This document shows positions 17,492 to 25,760 of a stretch of DNA of 64,000 nucleotides, one piece after another. Numbering within the stretch: the stretch's first letter is position 1; the number at the start of each line of letters is the position of its first letter. The stretch is from an uncultured Eubacteriales bacterium. Its GTDB lineage: Bacteria > Bacillota > Clostridia > Oscillospirales > Acutalibacteraceae. The DNA is taken from NCBI GenBank assembly GCA_934464615.1, contig CAKSKA010000004.1, forward strand, positions 59,329 through 123,328, given 5' to 3'. Position numbers and translations under genes: made by a program. The notes beneath the pieces were generated by a model, which had not been told where the DNA came from, made no database searches, and saw only the letters and a list, made by a program, of their open reading frames with translations.

Positions 17492-18130
17492 TTGAATTTA
17501 TTTACCGAAAAGAAATTTTTATCGTCAAAAACAAGCAGAGAACTTAAATATTTATACTATTCTCCAAATTCCGATGATAACGTTCCGCTTATAATATACC
17601 TGCACGGTGCCGGCAGCAGAGGTAACAAACTCTCTGCGTTGGCACATGTGGGGCCTATCGGCGAACTTGAAAATGGCAGAAATATACCTGCACGCATTGT
17701 TGCACCGCAATGCAATGCAGATACATGGTTCGAAATTTTTGAAACGCTTATTGATTTTACGCAAACAGTTATAGCCGAACAGGGTGTCGATAAAAACAGG
17801 GTTTACCTCACGGGAGTCAGCATGGGTGCCTATGCGGCATGGCAATTGGCAATGACAAAGCCGCAGCTGTTTGCGGCGCTTGTTGCGGTTTGCGGCGGCG
17901 GAATGTATTGGAATGCGGCAAGACTTAAAGATATTCCTATATGGGCATTCCACGGTGCATTGGACGATACTGTTTTGCCTGAGGAAAGCATTAAAATGGT
18001 GCGTGCCGTAAATGCAAACGGCGGCAATGCCGAAATTACGATTTTTGAAAAAGCGGATCACAATGCATGGGATCCGGCATTTGCAACAGAAAAACTATGG
18101 GATTGGCTTTTTGCACAATCAAGGAGATAA
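17492..18130 (+). CDS. Alpha/beta-hydrolase (prolyl oligopeptidase-like esterase)
   Basis: A 212-residue alpha/beta-hydrolase. The nucleophile elbow GVSMGAYAAW carries the serine; the acid is probably in GALDDTVLP and the histidine in KADHNAWD. The oxyanion segment YLHGAGSRG is typical of small carbohydrate esterases (phospholipase/carboxylesterase type). It starts at TTG 17492, 6 bases after the enolase-superfamily gene, with no signal peptide, so it acts inside the cell, perhaps removing an ester group or opening a lactone made in this pathway. Confidence 0.85.
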   Translation: MNLFTEKKFLSSKTSRELKYLYYSPNSDDNVPLIIYLHGAGSRGNKLSALAHVGPIGELENGRNIPARIVAPQCNADTWFEIFETLIDFTQTVIAEQGVDKNRVYLTGVSMGAYAAWQLAMTKPQLFAALVAVCGGGMYWNAARLKDIPIWAFHGALDDTVLPEESIKMVRAVNANGGNAEITIFEKADHNAWDPAFATEKLWDWLFAQSRR

Positions 18131-18135
18131 TTAAT

Positions 18136-19050
18136 ATGAATTTTAATGACAGAGAAAAAATTATAGCTTTAACCCCGCTTTGGAAGGGCGAGCGTTTACC
18201 CGACGGCAGACCTAAGGTTGAGGATAAATATCTGGATGCGCTGTACGGTATGACTTTGGAAGAAGTTTGGAAACCGATATTTGTTTTGGGATACGAGCAT
18301 CAATTTGTAGGCGGTGGGGAAAATCCGCTGAATACTTTGCACAACGATGACAGAAAGTTAGTCGGCAGGGCAGTTACCTGTACATATTGTCCCACGCGTC
18401 CCGATTTACATGATGTTCAGTTCGGCAGAGGTGCCGAAGACGGATTGCAGGGCAACTATAACCAGTGGGTAATAGATCATTTGTATGAACGCGATGTTGT
18501 AGTTTGCGATATGTATGATAAAATATATAAAGGAACATTTCTCGGCGGTAATTTAACCACCGCGCTGCATAACCGTACAAAAAACGGCGGTGCTGTTATT
18601 TGGGGCGGTATACGCGATGTCGAGCAGATGAAAAAAGTACCCGATGTACAGGTATACTATCGCGGTATAGATCCTACACCGATACGCGAATTTGTTATGA
18701 AAGACTGGAACGATATAACAAATTTCGGCGGTGCGGTATGTCTGCCGGGCGATGTAGTTTTCGGTGCCGGCGGCGGCGTATTGTTTATACCCGCGCATCT
18801 TGTGGCAGACGTTGTTGAAGGTGCTGCCAAAACCCACGTTAAAGACGATTTCGGATTTGAAATGATTTGTCAGGGAAAGTTTACCACAGCGCAAATTGAT
18901 AAAAACACCTGGTCTGAAGATATGCTTGATATGCTGCTTGAGTGGATCAAGACTGATCCGAGGGGCGAAGAATATCGTGACCTTGATTGGTCGAAAGAAT
19001 ACGACCTTGCGCGTAACGGCGATCCTAATGATACGCAAACCGCATTATAA
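18136..19050 (+). CDS. RraA-like aldolase/dimethylmenaquinone methyltransferase-family protein
   Basis: A 304-residue protein with a RraA-like fold. The core GGNLTTALHNRTKNGG followed by IWGGIRDVEQM matches the G-x(n)-R-D motif of HMG/CHA-type class II aldolases. Family members act as pyruvate aldolases, oxaloacetate decarboxylases or RNase E regulators; the setting argues for a metabolic lyase. It is longer than RraA itself (about 160), with extensions at both ends. I chose ATG 18136, preceded by AAGGAGATAATTA, over an upstream in-frame start inside the esterase gene. Confidence 0.82.
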   Translation: MNFNDREKIIALTPLWKGERLPDGRPKVEDKYLDALYGMTLEEVWKPIFVLGYEHQFVGGGENPLNTLHNDDRKLVGRAVTCTYCPTRPDLHDVQFGRGAEDGLQGNYNQWVIDHLYERDVVVCDMYDKIYKGTFLGGNLTTALHNRTKNGGAVIWGGIRDVEQMKKVPDVQVYYRGIDPTPIREFVMKDWNDITNFGGAVCLPGDVVFGAGGGVLFIPAHLVADVVEGAAKTHVKDDFGFEMICQGKFTTAQIDKNTWSEDMLDMLLEWIKTDPRGEEYRDLDWSKEYDLARNGDPNDTQTAL

Positions 19051-19096
19051 GCAGCGGCACTTTGTTATATTTTATTAGTAAGAAAGGCGAACTGGA

Positions 19097-19831
19097 ATGA
19101 ACGGTAAAAAAGCACTTGTTACAGGTTCTTCAAGAGGCATAGGCAAAGCAATTGCAACAGCACTCGGTGCGGACGGATATTATGTATATGTACATTGCGC
19201 CGGCAATATTGAAAAAGCAAAACAAACTAAACAAATTATTGAACAAAACGGCGGCAAGGCAGAGGTATTGCAGGCTGATTTGACTGATGTTAATTCCGTT
19301 AACGGAATTATTGACGGCATAGGCGGTGTTGATGTGCTTGTGCTTAACGCGTCTGTTCAATATAAACGCAAGTGGACGGATATAACCGTACAGGAAACAA
19401 TGAAACAGTTAAACTGTAACTTTGTTTCTTCGCTTATGCTGATTCAACAGACTGTACCGTATATGATTAAAAACGGATACGGCAGGATTATAACTATAGG
19501 CTCGGTTCAGGAAGCAAAGCCGCATCCGGATATGCTTGTATATTCGGCAAGTAAAGCGGCGCAGACAAATATGGTAAAGTCGCTGTCGCTGCAGCTTGCG
19601 GATAAGGGGATTACGGTTAACAATGTCGCACCCGGCGTTATTTATACCGACCGAAACGTTGAGGCACTGTCTGATCCCGAATATGCAAAAACAGTCACCG
19701 ATTCAATTCCCGTAGGATTTTACGGTAAACCCGAAGATTGCGCCGGAATTGTAAGTCTTTTGTGCTCGGATGCCGGCAGGTATATTACAGGTCAAAGTAT
19801 ATATGTTGACGGCGGTAAAAGCGTCAAATAA
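19097..19831 (+). CDS. Short-chain dehydrogenase/reductase (SDR)
   Basis: A 244-residue classical SDR with the nucleotide-binding TGSSRGIGKAIA, NAS (active-site Asn region), the catalytic YSASK and the C-terminal GQSIYVDGGKSVK. It would oxidise or reduce a sugar-acid or sugar hydroxyl using NAD(P). It follows the RraA-like gene by 46 bases with AGAAAGGCGA upstream and precedes the 654-residue protein by 17 bases, so it belongs to the operon. The substrate is unknown. Confidence 0.9.
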   Translation: MNGKKALVTGSSRGIGKAIATALGADGYYVYVHCAGNIEKAKQTKQIIEQNGGKAEVLQADLTDVNSVNGIIDGIGGVDVLVLNASVQYKRKWTDITVQETMKQLNCNFVSSLMLIQQTVPYMIKNGYGRIITIGSVQEAKPHPDMLVYSASKAAQTNMVKSLSLQLADKGITVNNVAPGVIYTDRNVEALSDPEYAKTVTDSIPVGFYGKPEDCAGIVSLLCSDAGRYITGQSIYVDGGKSVK

Positions 19832-19848
19832 TTTTGTGGGAGCGTACC

Positions 19849-21813
19849 ATGTCTGAAATAAGTGTTAAATGGGACAATAACGGCAGTCTGCAGAAAATTG
19901 CGGATTTGCAGGATGAATACAAAATGAATTGGATATCGCCTATATATAAAACAGGCGATATAAAAGGATTTTCATATTCACACTGCGATAAAAATCAAAA
20001 CGGCTGCAAGGTCTTTTTAAAAGGCTTAAATGATTTATATTTGACGGTAAACAAATACTTAAAGGATAATGTGTATACCGAAGAATATTTGTTTGAAAAC
20101 AAGGGTGTAAATACCGCTGTTATTGATAAGGATAACGGTGCGCTTTCCTTTGCCGGAAACTCATTTTTCGATAAAAAATCGAATATGCTGCAAAAAAGAT
20201 GCAATACCCATGTTTTTGTGGGGGAGGATAAGACTTATCTGTATTCGGTAAAGTTATGCGGTACCGCACCGTATTTGTATACGGATGTTAAAGAAGGCTG
20301 TTTTGTCGGTTATTCGCTGTCATCGGATACTGCTGTTACCGATAATGCGTCTTACGACAGAGGGCAAATTTGGATTTTACCGAAACGCACTGTATTAAAA
20401 CCCGACGAAACACTTAAATGGATTATTAATTATTCTTTTATTGATCACAGACCTGAAAGCGAAGGATTTTTCTGCAATGCCGATAAGTATTCGCTTTTGC
20501 CTGATGATGTTGCAAACATAACCGTAAAAGATGTTTGCGATATAAAGGAACTTACGGTTAAATGCGGCGAACAGGAAATACCTATGGTTACTAACGGTAA
20601 CACCGCAACGGGTGTGTTTGCACCTAAAACCTGCGGTCAGTACAAAATTGATATAACCGTTAACGGTAAGAAAACTTATATTGCAATTCAAAAACTGCCG
20701 TATGTAAGTGAAATTTTAAGCAACCGTGCAGATTTTATATGCAGAAATCAACAGTGTCTTGATAAAAAATCGAGATATTACGGCGCATATTTGATATACG
20801 ATAATGACACGGGAGAACTTGTATGCGAAGAGGAATACACCGACAGAAATTCTGCCCGTGAAAGATTGGCAATGGGTGTTACGGTGGCATTAGCACTACA
20901 AAAATCAAAATGTGAAAAATGGCAGCGTTCAATTATGCTATACCGTGAATTTCTTGAAAAGGAAATTATTGATACCGAAAACGGAACCGTAAAAAACAGT
21001 GTTGATGATGATACGGTAAGGCTTTACAATTATCCGTGGGCGGCAACATTTTATTTTGAATATTACAGGGCGTTCGGCGATACGTCGGCTTTAAAAACCG
21101 CCGCCGCTGTTATGGTTAAGTATTACGGACTCGGCGGCGAAAATATGGAAGCACATGTTGAAATACACAGGATGCTGCCGTATTTGCAAGCGGAAGGGTA
21201 TACTAATTTATATAATAAAGTTTTTAATGGGTACTTAAAGCATGCCGATTCCGTATGCAGACGCAGGACCGCTTCGAGTTCAAGCGAAGTCAGCTGTGCT
21301 AACGGTATGATGAGCATAATGGGCATTGTTGTAATCAACGCATTTTTGTTGACCGGCAATGAAAAATACAAAGCGCCCGCAGAGGATATTAAAAATATTG
21401 TAAACGGTTTTTTCGCTTTTCAACCCGATTTTCACTGTTACGGTATGTCGGTACGGTATTGGGATTTGTATTGGTTCGGAAAATGCCGCACATACGGCGA
21501 TACTTTTCCGCAGTGGTTGTCTGCAAACAGCGCGGAGTTTTTAACATTTTACGATAAAATTGCAAATACGGATTCGTATAATACTATACGCGAAATTTTG
21601 CTTGGCGGGTTGTGTGTATACGGTGCGGACGGCTCTGCTTCCTGCGGTTATCTTTATCCGGATGAAGTCAATGTTTATTCATCAGACGGAAAGCCGCAAA
21701 AATACAGACCTATCGGCATACACCGCGGTAAATTTTACGATTCCTTCGCCAACGATCAGGATTGGACGCTTTATTATGCGGTGACATTACTGAAAGACTG
21801 TGACAAAAAATAG
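19849..21813 (+). CDS. Hypothetical protein, possible six-hairpin glycosidase fold
   Basis: A 654-residue cytoplasmic protein I do not firmly recognise. The N-terminal 290 residues look beta-rich; about 300-650 is helical with aromatic-rich repeats (YNYPWAATFYFEYYRAFGD, HRMLPYLQAEGYTNLY, WDLYWFGKCRTYGDTFPQW) resembling six-hairpin (alpha/alpha)6 glycosidases. Acidic residues in ENMEAHVEIHRM and NDQDWTLYY are candidate catalytic positions. Last gene of the sugar-acid operon, it could be an unsaturated-glycoside hydrolase or a lyase. GTGGGAG precedes ATG 19849, so I reject the TTG at 19834. No signal peptide is visible. Confidence 0.7.
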   Translation: MSEISVKWDNNGSLQKIADLQDEYKMNWISPIYKTGDIKGFSYSHCDKNQNGCKVFLKGLNDLYLTVNKYLKDNVYTEEYLFENKGVNTAVIDKDNGALSFAGNSFFDKKSNMLQKRCNTHVFVGEDKTYLYSVKLCGTAPYLYTDVKEGCFVGYSLSSDTAVTDNASYDRGQIWILPKRTVLKPDETLKWIINYSFIDHRPESEGFFCNADKYSLLPDDVANITVKDVCDIKELTVKCGEQEIPMVTNGNTATGVFAPKTCGQYKIDITVNGKKTYIAIQKLPYVSEILSNRADFICRNQQCLDKKSRYYGAYLIYDNDTGELVCEEEYTDRNSARERLAMGVTVALALQKSKCEKWQRSIMLYREFLEKEIIDTENGTVKNSVDDDTVRLYNYPWAATFYFEYYRAFGDTSALKTAAAVMVKYYGLGGENMEAHVEIHRMLPYLQAEGYTNLYNKVFNGYLKHADSVCRRRTASSSSEVSCANGMMSIMGIVVINAFLLTGNEKYKAPAEDIKNIVNGFFAFQPDFHCYGMSVRYWDLYWFGKCRTYGDTFPQWLSANSAEFLTFYDKIANTDSYNTIREILLGGLCVYGADGSASCGYLYPDEVNVYSSDGKPQKYRPIGIHRGKFYDSFANDQDWTLYYAVTLLKDCDKK

Positions 21814-21866
21814 ATTACACTTGACGCGGTGTCTGCGGCGGTATATTATATACGCGGTGAGTGCGC

Positions 21867-22142
21867 ATGTATTTTTGGTACTATATTGCTTTTATAAGTA
21901 TTACGGCGGTGGTTGTAACGGCGGCCGACAAAATATCGGCGGTAAAACACAGTATAAACCGTATAAGCGAAAAGGCATTGTTTTGCTTCGCGCTTTCAGG
22001 CGGTGCGGCGGCTATGTATTTAACAATGCTTATTATCAGACATAAAACTTTACACAAGCGTTTTATGATTGGTTTGCCTGTTATTACAGTTTTACACATT
22101 CTATTAATTTTTGCATATCTTTACTTGACAAAAGCAGTTTGA
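21867..22142 (+). CDS. Small hypothetical membrane protein
   Basis: A 91-residue integral membrane protein with three likely helices (about 3-22, 40-58, 65-88). No known family was recognised. It starts at ATG 21867 behind a GGTGAG site (GTG 21861 is possible) and has AT-rich sequence upstream. Its last bases overlap the promoter of the FMN-riboswitch transcript. A link to its neighbours is not evident. Confidence 0.55.
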   Translation: MYFWYYIAFISITAVVVTAADKISAVKHSINRISEKALFCFALSGGAAAMYLTMLIIRHKTLHKRFMIGLPVITVLHILLIFAYLYLTKAV

Positions 22143-22153
22143 AGTAATAATAT
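22125..22153 (+). promoter_or_regulatory. Sigma-A promoter of the ribU transcript
   Basis: TTGACA (22125-22130), a 17-base spacer and TAATAT (22148-22153) place the transcription start about 10 bases before the FMN riboswitch. Confidence 0.85.
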
Positions 22154-22162
22154 ATTAGTGTA

Positions 22163-22278
22163 TTTCGAGGCGAGGTGTAATTCCTCACCGGTGGTAACAG
22201 CCCACTAGCCGCATATGCGGTTGATTCGGTGCAATTCCGAAGCCGACGGTACAGTCCGGATGGAAGAAATGTGTTAAT
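22163..22278 (+). promoter_or_regulatory. FMN riboswitch (RFN element)
   Basis: The RFN hallmarks are present in order: TTCGAGGCGAGGTG, TTCCTCACCGGTGGTAACAG, CCCACTAGCC, GGTGCAATTCCGAAGCC and GACGGTACAGTCCGGATG. A terminator hairpin follows at 22291, so FMN binding is expected to stop transcription of the riboflavin transporter gene downstream. Confidence 0.96.
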
Positions 22279-22290
22279 ATGCATTTTTAT

Positions 22291-22321
22291 GCCCCGATTG
22301 TAAAATTGGGGTTATTTTTTT
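22291..22321 (+). terminator. FMN-riboswitch expression-platform terminator
   Basis: CCCCGATT and AATTGGGG form a stem with loop GTAA, followed by TTATTTTTTTT, between the FMN aptamer and ribU. Confidence 0.9.
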
Positions 22322-22337
22322 TGAAGAAGGTAATTAT

Positions 22338-22940
22338 ATGAAAAACAAGATGGTATTACGCGGTCTTACGGTAAGCGCGATTATGGGTGTGCTCGGTTTT
22401 GTTTTAATGCTGCTGGAATTTCCGCTGCCGTTTATTATTCCGCCTTTTATTAAATTGGATTTTTCCGAAATTCCAGCAATTATTACGGCATTTGCGTTCG
22501 GTCCGCAGTACGGAATACTTGTGTGCTTAATTAAAAATCTTTTGCATCTCACCGTTTCGTCATCGGCAGGGGTAGGGGAACTTTCCAATTTTATTTTAGG
22601 TGCGGTATTTACCGGCACGGCAGGCATTGTGTACTTAAAACACAAATCACGCAAAAACGCATTAATAGGTGCTGTTGTCGGCTCGCTTGCCATGGCTGCA
22701 GTAAGCATTGTTACCAATTATTTTGTTGTGTATCCCGCGTATGTTGTACTGTACGGTATGCCTATGGAGGCAATAATCGGTATGTATAAGGCACTTGTTC
22801 CGACCGCCGATACACTGCTTAAAGACCTGCTTATCTTCAATTTACCGTTTACGTTTGTCAAAGGCATTATAGATGCCGCAGTTTGTTTTGCCGTATACAA
22901 AAAACTGTCGCCGATACTCAAAAATTCAGCAAAGACTTGA
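22338..22940 (+). CDS. ribU: Riboflavin ECF transporter S component RibU
   Basis: A 200-residue integral membrane protein with six helices, the substrate-binding subunit of an energy-coupling factor importer. Family features are the early PFIKLDFSEIPAIITAF segment and the long GAVVGSLAMAAVSIVTNYF helix. Length is normal (about 190-210). The FMN riboswitch and its terminator directly upstream set the substrate as riboflavin. The ECF ATPases and T component are not encoded here. The promoter of the metK transcript overlaps its stop codon. Confidence 0.95.
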   Translation: MKNKMVLRGLTVSAIMGVLGFVLMLLEFPLPFIIPPFIKLDFSEIPAIITAFAFGPQYGILVCLIKNLLHLTVSSSAGVGELSNFILGAVFTGTAGIVYLKHKSRKNALIGAVVGSLAMAAVSIVTNYFVVYPAYVVLYGMPMEAIIGMYKALVPTADTLLKDLLIFNLPFTFVKGIIDAAVCFAVYKKLSPILKNSAKT

Positions 22941-22965
22941 CAAATGCAGCATTATATTTTATACT
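22937..22965 (+). promoter_or_regulatory. Sigma-A promoter of the metK transcript
   Basis: TTGACA (22937-22942), a 17-base spacer and TATACT (22960-22965). The -35 overlaps the ribU stop codon (TGA at 22938-22940). Confidence 0.88.
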
Positions 22966-22985
22966 GTTTAAGTAAATTTAATATT

Positions 22986-23082
22986 CCTTATCAAGAGTGA
23001 CGGAGGGATTGGGCCCTGTGATGTCCGGCAACCTGTATTATTATAAGGTGCTAAATCCCACGGTTTACCGAAAGATGAGGCT
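22986..23082 (+). promoter_or_regulatory. SAM-I (S-box) riboswitch
   Basis: The S-box landmarks are visible in order: CTTATCAAGAG, GGAGGGATTGGGCCCTGTGA, CCGGCAACC, AAGGTGCTAAATCCC and the closing GATGAG. It sits ahead of a terminator and metK, so S-adenosylmethionine is expected to switch its own synthase off. Confidence 0.96.
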
Positions 23083-23085
23083 TGT

Positions 23086-23115
23086 ACCGCTTCTTTTCGA
23101 GGCGGTTATTTTTTT
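23086..23115 (+). terminator. SAM-riboswitch expression-platform terminator
   Basis: ACCGCTTC/GAGGCGGT stem with a TTTT loop, followed by TATTTTTTT. The metK ribosome-binding site GGAGG (23116-23120) begins right after the T-run. Confidence 0.92.
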
Positions 23116-23128
23116 GGAGGTATAATTT

Positions 23129-24319
23129 ATGTCAAAAATGTTATTTACATCGGAATCCGTTACAGAAGGACATCCCGATAAAGTGTGCGATCGTATTTCG
23201 GACGCAATTTTGGACGCTATTTTACAGCAGGATAAAAACGCCCGTGTTGCCTGCGAAACTTTCTGTACAACGGGCATAGTTAATGTAATGGGCGAGATTA
23301 CCACAAATTGCTATGTGGATATTCCGCAAATAGTACGCGACGTGGTATGCGATATCGGTTACGATAATCCGTCTGCCGGATTTGACGGTAATACGTGCGC
23401 TGTCGTGACTTCGATTGACAAACAATCGAGCGATATAGCAATGGGTGTTGATAAATCGCTTGAAATTAAAGACGGAGAAAACGACGAGTATAATTTAAAC
23501 GGAGCAGGAGATCAGGGTATGATGTTCGGCTATGCCTGCAACGAAACGCCAGAACTTATGCCGCTGCCTATCTCCCTTGCACACAAAATGGCAAAACGGC
23601 TTGCAGATGTAAGAAAATCGGGTGAACTTGATTATTTACGTCCCGACGGCAAAACGCAGGTAACGGTTGAATATGTTGACGGTAAACCCGCACGCGTGGA
23701 TGCCGTAGTTGTTTCAAGTCAGCACAGTGCGGAAATATCCCTTGATGTACTGCGGAAAGATATACTTGAAAAAGTAATAAAGCCTGTAGTACCGGAAAAC
23801 TTGTTTGATAAAAATACTAAGGTTTATATTAATCCTACGGGGCGCTTTGTAATCGGCGGTCCGCACGGCGATACGGGACTTACGGGCAGAAAAATAATTG
23901 TTGACACTTACGGCGGTATGGCAAGACACGGCGGCGGTGCATTTTCCGGTAAAGATCCCACAAAAGTAGACCGCAGTGCCGCTTATGCCGCAAGATATGT
24001 TGCAAAAAATATTGTTGCAGCCGGAATTGCGGACAAGTGTGAAGTGCAAATTGCGTATGCAATAGGCGTAGCAAAACCGGTATCGGTTATGGTTGACACG
24101 TTTTCCACAGGTATTGTCGATGATGAGAAAATTGCCGATGCCGTTAATAAAGTTTTTGATTTGCGCCCTGCGGCAATAATTAAAAACTTGGATTTATTGC
24201 GTCCTATATATAAATCTACTGCCGCATACGGACATATGGGCAGAACGGATGTTGAGTTTACATGGGAAAAAACAGATAAAACCGAGGCTTTGAAATCGGC
24301 CTTAAATTCCGTTAAATAA
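23129..24319 (+). CDS. metK: S-adenosylmethionine synthase
   Basis: MetK makes S-adenosylmethionine from ATP and methionine. The 396-residue product is full length and has the ATP-binding GAGDQGMMFGYA and phosphate-binding GGAFSGKDPTKVDRSAAY motifs, the N-terminal TSESVTEGHPDKVCDRISDAI, and HGDTGLTGRKI. It is alone under the SAM-I riboswitch. ATG 23129 follows the GGAGG at 23116. Bidirectional termination follows its stop. Confidence 0.98.
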   Translation: MSKMLFTSESVTEGHPDKVCDRISDAILDAILQQDKNARVACETFCTTGIVNVMGEITTNCYVDIPQIVRDVVCDIGYDNPSAGFDGNTCAVVTSIDKQSSDIAMGVDKSLEIKDGENDEYNLNGAGDQGMMFGYACNETPELMPLPISLAHKMAKRLADVRKSGELDYLRPDGKTQVTVEYVDGKPARVDAVVVSSQHSAEISLDVLRKDILEKVIKPVVPENLFDKNTKVYINPTGRFVIGGPHGDTGLTGRKIIVDTYGGMARHGGGAFSGKDPTKVDRSAAYAARYVAKNIVAAGIADKCEVQIAYAIGVAKPVSVMVDTFSTGIVDDEKIADAVNKVFDLRPAAIIKNLDLLRPIYKSTAAYGHMGRTDVEFTWEKTDKTEALKSALNSVK

Positions 24320-24322
24320 TGT

Positions 24323-24354
24323 AAAAGCGGCCTTGTTTTACAAGACCGCTTTTA
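24323..24354. terminator. Bidirectional terminator between metK and the DNA glycosylase
   Basis: AAAAGCGGCCTTG and CAAGACCGCTTTT pair (one mismatch region) around TTTTA, with A- and T-rich flanks. It serves two converging genes. Confidence 0.9.
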
Positions 24355-24357
24355 AAA

Positions 24358-25185
24358 TTATATTTCAAGTTTAGTTTCGCGTGCATAATAAAAAATATAT
24401 TGTTGGATTATGCCTGCAAAGTCGCTTTCGGCTTCCGGCAAGCAGCCGTTAAACAGCACTTGTATTGCACGCTTTATCCAAACGTCTTTTGGAAAAGCCT
24501 CAAGTTTTCCCATGCCGTAAAGCATTGTGCAGTCTGCAACCTTTGCACCCACACCGTATATTTTTTGCAGTTGTTCGCGTGCCTGAATTATTGGCATATT
24601 GCTGATTTTTTCCAGATTTAATTCGCCGTCGGCAACTTTTTTTGCCGCGTCAAGTATGTATTTTGCCCTGAAGCCGCTGCGCAATACCGATAAATCCGCA
24701 AGGCTTAGCTTCGCCGTTTTTTCGGCGGACGGAAATGTGTAACCGCCGTCAATCTTTTCCCCGAAATTTTCACACAATCGTTCAACAATACCTTTAATTC
24801 GCGGTATATTGTTATTTTGCGAAATTATAAAGGAACATAATGCTTCCCACGGTTCCTGCCGTAATATCCTTATTCCGCTGCCGTAATGCGCTGCGGTTTT
24901 AAGTATTTCGTTTTTATTAAGAGAGTTAATTATACTGCGGTAATCTCGGTCAAGGTCAAAATATTTGCACCATAAAGTATTAAATTCGTCCACGCTTGTG
25001 TTGTAAAAGGTGACGGTATTGCCATGTTGAGCCAAATGCAGAAATTTACCGTATGCAATACCGCTGTAGGACTCATCTCCGTTATCTTTCCAGCGGAACG
25101 CCTGTCCGCAGTCAAGTGTTTGTTTAATGTTGAAGCAATCAATTTCTTTAACAATTAAATCGTTACCGTTTTGTTCAATAATCAT
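24358..25185 (-). CDS. OGG1-type 8-oxoguanine DNA glycosylase/lyase
   Basis: A 275-residue DNA repair enzyme like eukaryotic OGG1 and clostridial Ogg. The N-terminal domain has LDCGQAFRW; the helix-hairpin-helix IYGVGAKVADCTMLYGMGK carries the catalytic lysine (GVGAK) and the following EAFPKDVWIKR the catalytic aspartate. It removes 8-oxoguanine and nicks the strand. FIISQNNNIPRIKG is the typical helix before the HhH. It is a single-gene unit, converging with metK, with the DnaA-box cluster behind its start. Confidence 0.92.
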   Translation of the reverse strand: MIIEQNGNDLIVKEIDCFNIKQTLDCGQAFRWKDNGDESYSGIAYGKFLHLAQHGNTVTFYNTSVDEFNTLWCKYFDLDRDYRSIINSLNKNEILKTAAHYGSGIRILRQEPWEALCSFIISQNNNIPRIKGIVERLCENFGEKIDGGYTFPSAEKTAKLSLADLSVLRSGFRAKYILDAAKKVADGELNLEKISNMPIIQAREQLQKIYGVGAKVADCTMLYGMGKLEAFPKDVWIKRAIQVLFNGCLPEAESDFAGIIQQYIFYYARETKLEI

Positions 25186-25285
25186 CGTATTTCACCTAAA
25201 ATTATTTGTTATTGTATATAATATCATATTTCGGCAAAAAATTAAAGTGTTAATAACTTTACATAATATGATGAATTATGTCGAT

Positions 25286-25347
25286 TGTGGATAACCTACG
25301 GTGGATAAACAGGGGATTTATCCCACTTTTTAACCGAGTTATCAACA
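25286..25347. promoter_or_regulatory. Cluster of four DnaA-box-like sites
   Basis: In the 235-bp gap after the glycosylase start there are TGTGGATAA (25286-25294, perfect box, minus orientation), GGTGGATAA (25300-25308), TTATCCCAC (25318-25326) and TTATCAACA (25339-25347). The last three each differ from the consensus TTATCCACA at one position. A near-Spo0A box, TGTCGAT, abuts the first (25279-25285). No dnaA or dnaN gene is in the window, so this is probably a DnaA-binding cluster outside oriC. The rest of the gap is AT-rich with no gene. Confidence 0.65.
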
Positions 25348-25420
25348 ATTTTATGTTAACCGGTATAAAAAAATTTAAAATGCCCAAAATATTAACATTG
25401 AATATTTAGGTGGTGCAATT

Positions 25421-25687
25421 ATGGTTAAAGGCGTAAATAAAACGGTAATTGAAATTAACGATACGGGCAGTAATTTTTTTGAAAAAGTAATACTTTTTGT
25501 AACGCCGCAATACAGCGGTATGAACACACGGCGGCTTAAATACGAAGCCGATAAAATAATATGCACATATTCGGGCAGGGCAACGTCTGTAAGGCAGAAG
25601 TATAAGCGCAGACGCATATTGGCATGCCTTGCGGCATCTGTTGCGGCGGCAGGGATAATAACCGCGTTAATATTAATTTTTAAATAA
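25421..25687 (+). CDS. Small hypothetical protein with C-terminal membrane anchor
   Basis: An 88-residue protein I do not recognise: an N-terminal soluble part (VIEINDTGSNFFEKVILFV), a basic patch (KYKRRR, about 60-68) and a single C-terminal membrane helix (about 70-86), so tail-anchored. ATG 25421 has an AGGTGG site upstream. It follows the DnaA-box cluster and may be controlled from it. Confidence 0.6.
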   Translation: MVKGVNKTVIEINDTGSNFFEKVILFVTPQYSGMNTRRLKYEADKIICTYSGRATSVRQKYKRRRILACLAASVAAAGIITALILIFK

Positions 25688-25760
25688 AATGTAAACTTTG
25701 GCAAGTGTTGGTAACAATACTTGCTTTTTTTACGGCTTTATAATATAATTCTTAAAAAGG

